NCBI GenBank assembly: GCA_017979445.1
Contig: CM030717.1
Location: 14,742,086-14,806,085, forward strand
Source: Akebia trifoliata
Taxonomy: Eukaryota > Streptophyta > Magnoliopsida > Ranunculales > Lardizabalaceae
Length of the DNA stretch: 64,000 bases
Reading direction: 5' to 3'
How positions within the stretch are numbered: position 1 is the stretch's first letter; each line of letters begins with the position of its first letter. The translations under genes were made by a program, and so were the position numbers. The notes under the pieces are model-generated. The model was given only the letters and a program-made list of their open reading frames with translations. It had not been told where the DNA came from and made no database searches. Positions 60,721 through 64,000 of this stretch are shown in pieces.

Positions 60721-61666
60721 TCTAGCCTTTTTATAACTCAATCATAAGGGCTTGGTGTTAGCTCCTTAGATCGAAAAGTTTTGCAATTAAAATGAAATAA
60801 AGGAACAAAAACAAAGTAGAATTTCTTGAGAACTTCTTACTACAAATTATCTAATTTAAGCATACTTTATCTTGATGTAATCTAAGCATAAAGTATCTAT
60901 ATTAAGAATAAAATGTGCAAGAAACTTAAAGAGAATTCATAAGCATTTTAAATAAAAGAAAGGCATAAAATTAGAAATAACACAAGAACTTACTCTAGGC
61001 TTTTCCACTCTCCAATGGAGGGGAACTTAGCCTAATGTCATTGCAAGAGAGGGAAGACAAGAGATGAAAGAACTTTTCTTCATTTCATGGAGAAAATTAC
61101 AACTTCTTCTTCTTCTACTTCTTACAAGACTAGTTAACCAAAAGAAAATAACTAGAAAATGAAAATACAAAAAATAAGAGAATAGGCCAAGAGCCTTAAA
61201 TTAAAGGAGTCTTGGATAAGAGAACCAAGATGGGACCCTTTCTCTAGAAATGAAGGCTCTATTTATAGAGAAAAATGTGTGTAGAAGAGTATAAAAGTAG
61301 CCTTCACTTTTCTTTGCACAAAAAGATAAAAGAGGAGAATATGAGTTAAGGATTAGGACATTCCAAAGGATTAGGGCATTCCAAAGTGTTAGGACATTCC
61401 AAAGTGTTAGGGCATTCCAAAGTGGGCCCAAATGCTTTTGCCTTGAGATTTTGATTCCAAATTGTTGATTTTCTGCACAAGAAACACACGTAATTAGATT
61501 TATCTAGTAAATGAATTTATTTATATATAATTAAGCCTAATTAACATGCAACGTGGTGGTTTGAGGCTTATCATGATTATTATCTTAATATTGAGAAATA
61601 GGTACAAAAATCAAGATAAATATCCAGTAAATGTACGTATAATTGAGTGTTTGGAGACACTCATCA
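60721..61666 (-). mobile_element. 5' LTR of the Athila element, truncated
   Basis: On the minus strand it starts TGATGAGTGTCTCCAAACAC at 61666 and follows the 3' LTR closely. Its homology stops at 60721; the final about 300 bases present in the 3' LTR (49731-50033) are missing before the PBS. It has two extra copies of the 19-base unit 'cattccaaagtgttaggac' (61345-61430). Confidence 0.85.
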
Positions 61667-61671
61667 GCCGC

Positions 61672-61804
61672 TGCAAAGAAGCCGGGGGTGACCCCAGAAG
61701 CTGTACCAATCGCCGCTCCCGAGCCGAGTCTCGAAGTTCCAGTTGCACCAGTTGAAGACCAAACCCCCGATGATGCCGCGGTTGCGATTGAAGCGGATGC
61801 ATAG
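61672..61804 (+). pseudogene. Antisense ORF of the Tat element, 3' part
   Basis: It continues the frame broken at 49730: 'KKPGVTPEAVPIAAPEPSLE' then 'VPVAPVEDQTPDDAAVAIEA', stop 61802-61804. The tail is Ala/Pro/Glu-rich and low complexity. The duplicated GCCGC at 61667-61671 is the insertion scar. A pyrimidine-rich 3' end and 'aatattaatgg' follow. Confidence 0.75.
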
Positions 61805-62009
61805 TTTTTTCTTTTTTCTTTTTGTAATACAATTTTGTAACTCCATATGTAAATCTTCTTTTAATATTAATGGAAGTATATATATTTTTGTGTCAACTCT
61901 TGCACCTTCCGCTTTTTATTGCTTTCTCTCTCTTTTCTGTTTTCATATTGACTAACTCCTTAGGCTCGTCATTCGTTGAAGACCGAGACCCTGTCTTGAA
62001 CTTAATATT

Positions 62010-62500
62010 TTAGCACGGGCTTGTCACCAGTGAGGCGCCGAGGCTTTGACTTAGAACAAAACTCCTCAGTTGGGCTTGGCTCCCGTAGAGGAGCCAAGGC
62101 TTTAGCTCCGAACCAACTCTATAGTTGGGCTCGGCTCATGTTGAGGGGCCGAGGCTTTGGTTTAAACCAACTCCTCAGTTGGGCTTGACTTCCGTGGAGG
62201 AGCCAAGACTTTATCTTCGAACCAACTCCTCAGTTGGGCTCGGCTCCTGTTGAGGGGCCGAGGCTTTGCCTTAAACCAACTCCTCAGTTGGGCTTTGCTC
62301 CCGTGGAGGAGCCAAGGCTTTATTTTTGAACCAACTCCTCAGTTTGGCTCGGCTCTTGTTGAAGGGCCGTGACTTTGCCTTAAACCAACTCCTCAGTTGG
62401 GCTTGGCTCCCGTGGAGGAGCCAAGGCTTTATCTTCGAACCAACTCCTCAGTTGGGCTCGGCTCCTGTTGAGGGACCGAGGCTTTGCTCAGGCAGTAGGC
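62010..62500. repeat. 54/55-bp dimeric tandem array in the Tat 3'UTR
   Basis: Nine units alternate between type A ('cttggctcccgtggagga' + 'gccaaggctttatcttcgaa') and type B ('ctcggctcctgttgaggg' + 'gccgaggctttgccttaaa'). Both end 'ccaactcctcagttggg'. The dimer is about 109 bp. Each unit folds: A pairs CTTGGCTCC with GGAGCCAAG; B pairs CTCGGCTCC with GGGGCCGAG. 'ccaact...agttgg' is a second short inverted repeat. Confidence 0.9.
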
Positions 62501-62520
62501 ATAGATGCAAAGATAACTAT

Positions 62521-64000
62521 TTATTGATAGTATTTCTTCAGATTGAATACATTCCATGGTGACTGGATTTCATCACCCGTTGATGTTTCTAAGTAGTATG
62601 CGCCTGATTCCCCAACTTTTCTTACGATGTAGGGTCCTTCCCAGTTAGAGCCGAGCTTCCCACTGTTGACTTCCTTGGTGTTGGAGAACACTTTTCTAAG
62701 CACCATGTCGCCGACTTGGAATTCCCTACGTCGGACCTTCCGATCATAAGACCTTTTTAACACTTGTTGGTATCGTGCCAACTTTTCCATGACCCTCTCT
62801 CGGGTCTCATCCAACCAATCCAAATTTCGAGCCACCATTTCATCGTTCAGTTCTGTCTCGCCCACTTGTGTTCTTGTGGTAGGAACCTGTATTTCAGTCG
62901 GGATAACTGCTTCGGTCCCGTAGGCTAGCGTGAACGGAGTGAAACCCGTTGCCCTTCTTGCTGTAGTCCGGTAAGCCTATAGGACACTGTGTAGCTCGTC
63001 CACCCATCTTCCTTTATGCTCCGCCAATTTCTTTTTTAAGTTCCCGAGGATTGTCTTGTTGGATGCTTCAGCCTGCCCGTTACCCTGTGGATACCTTGGT
63101 GACGACTGGAGCGATCGGATTCCGTACTCCCTGAAGTATGATTGCATGCGGTTACCCTTAAACTGTGTTCCATTGTTGGAAATCAACGCATAAGGGATTT
63201 CGAACCGAGTTATGATGTGCTCTCAAGTGAATTTGATAACTTCTTCTTCCCTAATCCGAGTGAGAGGAACAACTTCGACCCACTTAGTAAAATAATCCGT
63301 GGCAACAAGGATGAAGAGTTTACCCCCCTTTTTCCCGAGGCAAAGGTCCAACAATGTCCATTCCCCATATAGAGAATGGCCAGGGTGATTGCATAGGAAG
63401 GAGCTTGCTGGCTGGCTGCAGATGCATGGGGGCATGCTTTTGGCATCGATCACAGGTCCTTACGTATTTCTTGTAATCTTCCTGCATCCTTGGCCAAAAG
63501 TAGCCCTGGTTGATCACCTTATTGGCAAGTGACTGTCCTCCCGAGTGGTTGCCACAGATCCCCTCATGAATTTTGGCCATTATGAGCTCGGATTCCTCCT
63601 TTCCAAGGCATTTCAGAAGTGATCCTCCGAATGACATCCTATAAAGTTCTCCTCCGACGAGTGTATATTTCCCGACCTGCCATAACATCTTCCTGGCTTC
63701 AACCTTGTCCTGTGGCAGCACCTTTCTGTGCAGGTACTGCGTGTATTCTTCTATCCATCCCAAGGTTCGCTCTACCTGTGCACACTCTCTTTCATTGTGT
63801 TCGATGCTTGCTTTAGGCAGGTATTCTACCGGTAAAGCCCGTCTTTCCGTTTCCCCTAGCATTGAGGCGATGTAGGCCAACGAATCTGCGTGCCTGTTCT
63901 TATCCCTCGGTATCTGACATATCTCCACCTGGTCGAATTTTTAAATTTCCTATTTTACTGAGACCAGGTATTTCGACATGCGCTCGTCCTTTGCTTCGAA
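62521..64000 (-). pseudogene. Tat pol 3' half: archaeal RNase H end and integrase (partial)
   Basis: From the window edge the frame reads the end of the second RNase H ('RMSKYLVSVK', 'ICQIPRDKNRHADSLAYIAS'). Integrase follows: HHCC zinc region ('HEGICGNHSGGQSLANKVIN' ... 'CDRCQKHAP'), core 'SIWGMDIVGPLPREKGG', 'FILVATDYFTKWVEVVPL', 'ISNNGTQFKGNRMQSYFREY' and 'YPQGNGQAEASNKTILGNLK'. The C-terminal module is 'RRREFQVGDMVLRKVF', 'LGSNWEGPYIVRKVGESGAY', and the end is 'FNLKKYYQ' with stop at 62523-62521. The second catalytic Asp is Asn (ISNNG for ISDNG). A frameshift at about 63325 and stops at about 63221 and 62980 also break it. Confidence 0.9.

Larger units (their letters stand above)
49731..61666 (-). 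mobile_element. Athila-lineage Ty3/gypsy element, nearly complete
   Basis: It is flanked by an exact 5-bp target duplication GCCGC (49726-49730 and 61667-61671). Termini are TGATGAG...CTCATCA. In minus orientation: 5' LTR (61666-60721), primer-binding site (60711-60695), gag, protease, RT-RNase H, integrase, 3'UTR, polypurine tract and 3' LTR (50942-49731). Without the 1.76-kb solo LTR inside it, the element is about 10.2 kb. There is no env-like ORF. The two LTRs are nearly identical over about 900 bp, implying a fairly recent insertion, yet gag and pol carry several stops and frameshifts. Confidence 0.93.
46881..64000 (-). mobile_element. Tat-type Ty3/gypsy element with antisense ORF, runs off the right edge
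   Basis: In minus orientation the order is pol (64000 to 62521), tandem-repeat 3'UTR (62500-62010), antisense ORF (61804-61672 and 49730-48073, on the plus strand), antisense promoter, polypurine tract and 3' LTR (47431-46881). It is split by an Athila element at 49731-61666. RT, gag and the 5' LTR lie beyond the window. Higher GC content and longer frames than the 5-14 kb element imply a younger copy. Confidence 0.8.

Noticed and set aside
62010..62500. CRISPR-like array
   Set aside because: Units are contiguous 54/55-bp tandem repeats without unique spacers, in a plant retroelement UTR.
1..64000. tRNA, rRNA or other structured RNA genes
   Set aside because: I looked for tRNA-like box A/B pairs and rRNA segments by eye and saw none convincing; a tRNAscan/Infernal run would be needed to exclude them.

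Overview
The window is nuclear DNA from a flowering plant, probably a dicot. This rests on GT-AG introns, an intact plant-specific trichome-birefringence-like (TBL) gene, and dense nested LTR retrotransposons of the Tat and Athila lineages plus CACTA-, hAT- and MULE-like DNA elements. Base composition is AT-rich except in the younger retroelements near the right end. I see no bacterial or organellar signature and cannot name the species.

Left block (about 0.6-20.6 kb): an old, stop-riddled Tat-type Ty3/gypsy element. A plus-strand LTR (585-2782) leads into a leader full of tandem arrays. Decayed gag, protease, reverse transcriptase, RNase H, a second (archaeal-type) RNase H and integrase follow, ending at 13634. 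Beyond pol lies a decayed minus-strand frame (15262-16916) resembling plant-mobile-domain/DUF7745 proteins with a coiled-coil tail, then another minus-strand multi-exon relic, then a related LTR in the opposite orientation (18822 to about 20.5 kb).

Middle (20.6-46.9 kb): a degraded CACTA (En/Spm) transposon of about 6.2 kb (27402-33563) carries a multi-exon Ptta/TNP1-like gene. Around it are several MITE families, including one hAT-like family with three copies bearing 8-bp target duplications and one long-hairpin family with three copies. The only intact host gene is a six-exon TBL/DUF231 gene (36742-42293, 423 aa), a predicted cell-wall polysaccharide O-acetyltransferase. Its 3.1-kb second intron holds a solo LTR, a hairpin MITE and a hAT MITE. 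One MITE family lies both just upstream of it and in its fifth intron. A minus-strand LTR with a hairpin-rich tandem array follows (43096 to about 45.9 kb).

Right block (46.9-64 kb): a three-level nest. A minus-strand Tat element (3' LTR 46881-47431; pol 62521 to the window edge) carries an antisense ORF of the 'putative gypsy type transposon' kind with its own TATA box. That ORF is split by a minus-strand Athila element (49731-61666) flanked by the 5-bp duplication GCCGC. The Athila pol is in turn split by a 1758-bp solo LTR (54929-56686) flanked by the exact duplication GTTCC. Insertion order is therefore Tat, then Athila, then the solo-LTR parent.

The most unusual theme is that two different Tat elements each carry a reverse-strand gene between pol and the 3' end, and that four unrelated tandem arrays in their LTRs and UTRs share one design: each repeat unit is a short palindrome. 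In the array at 62.0-62.5 kb, alternating monomers differ by compensatory base changes in the stem.
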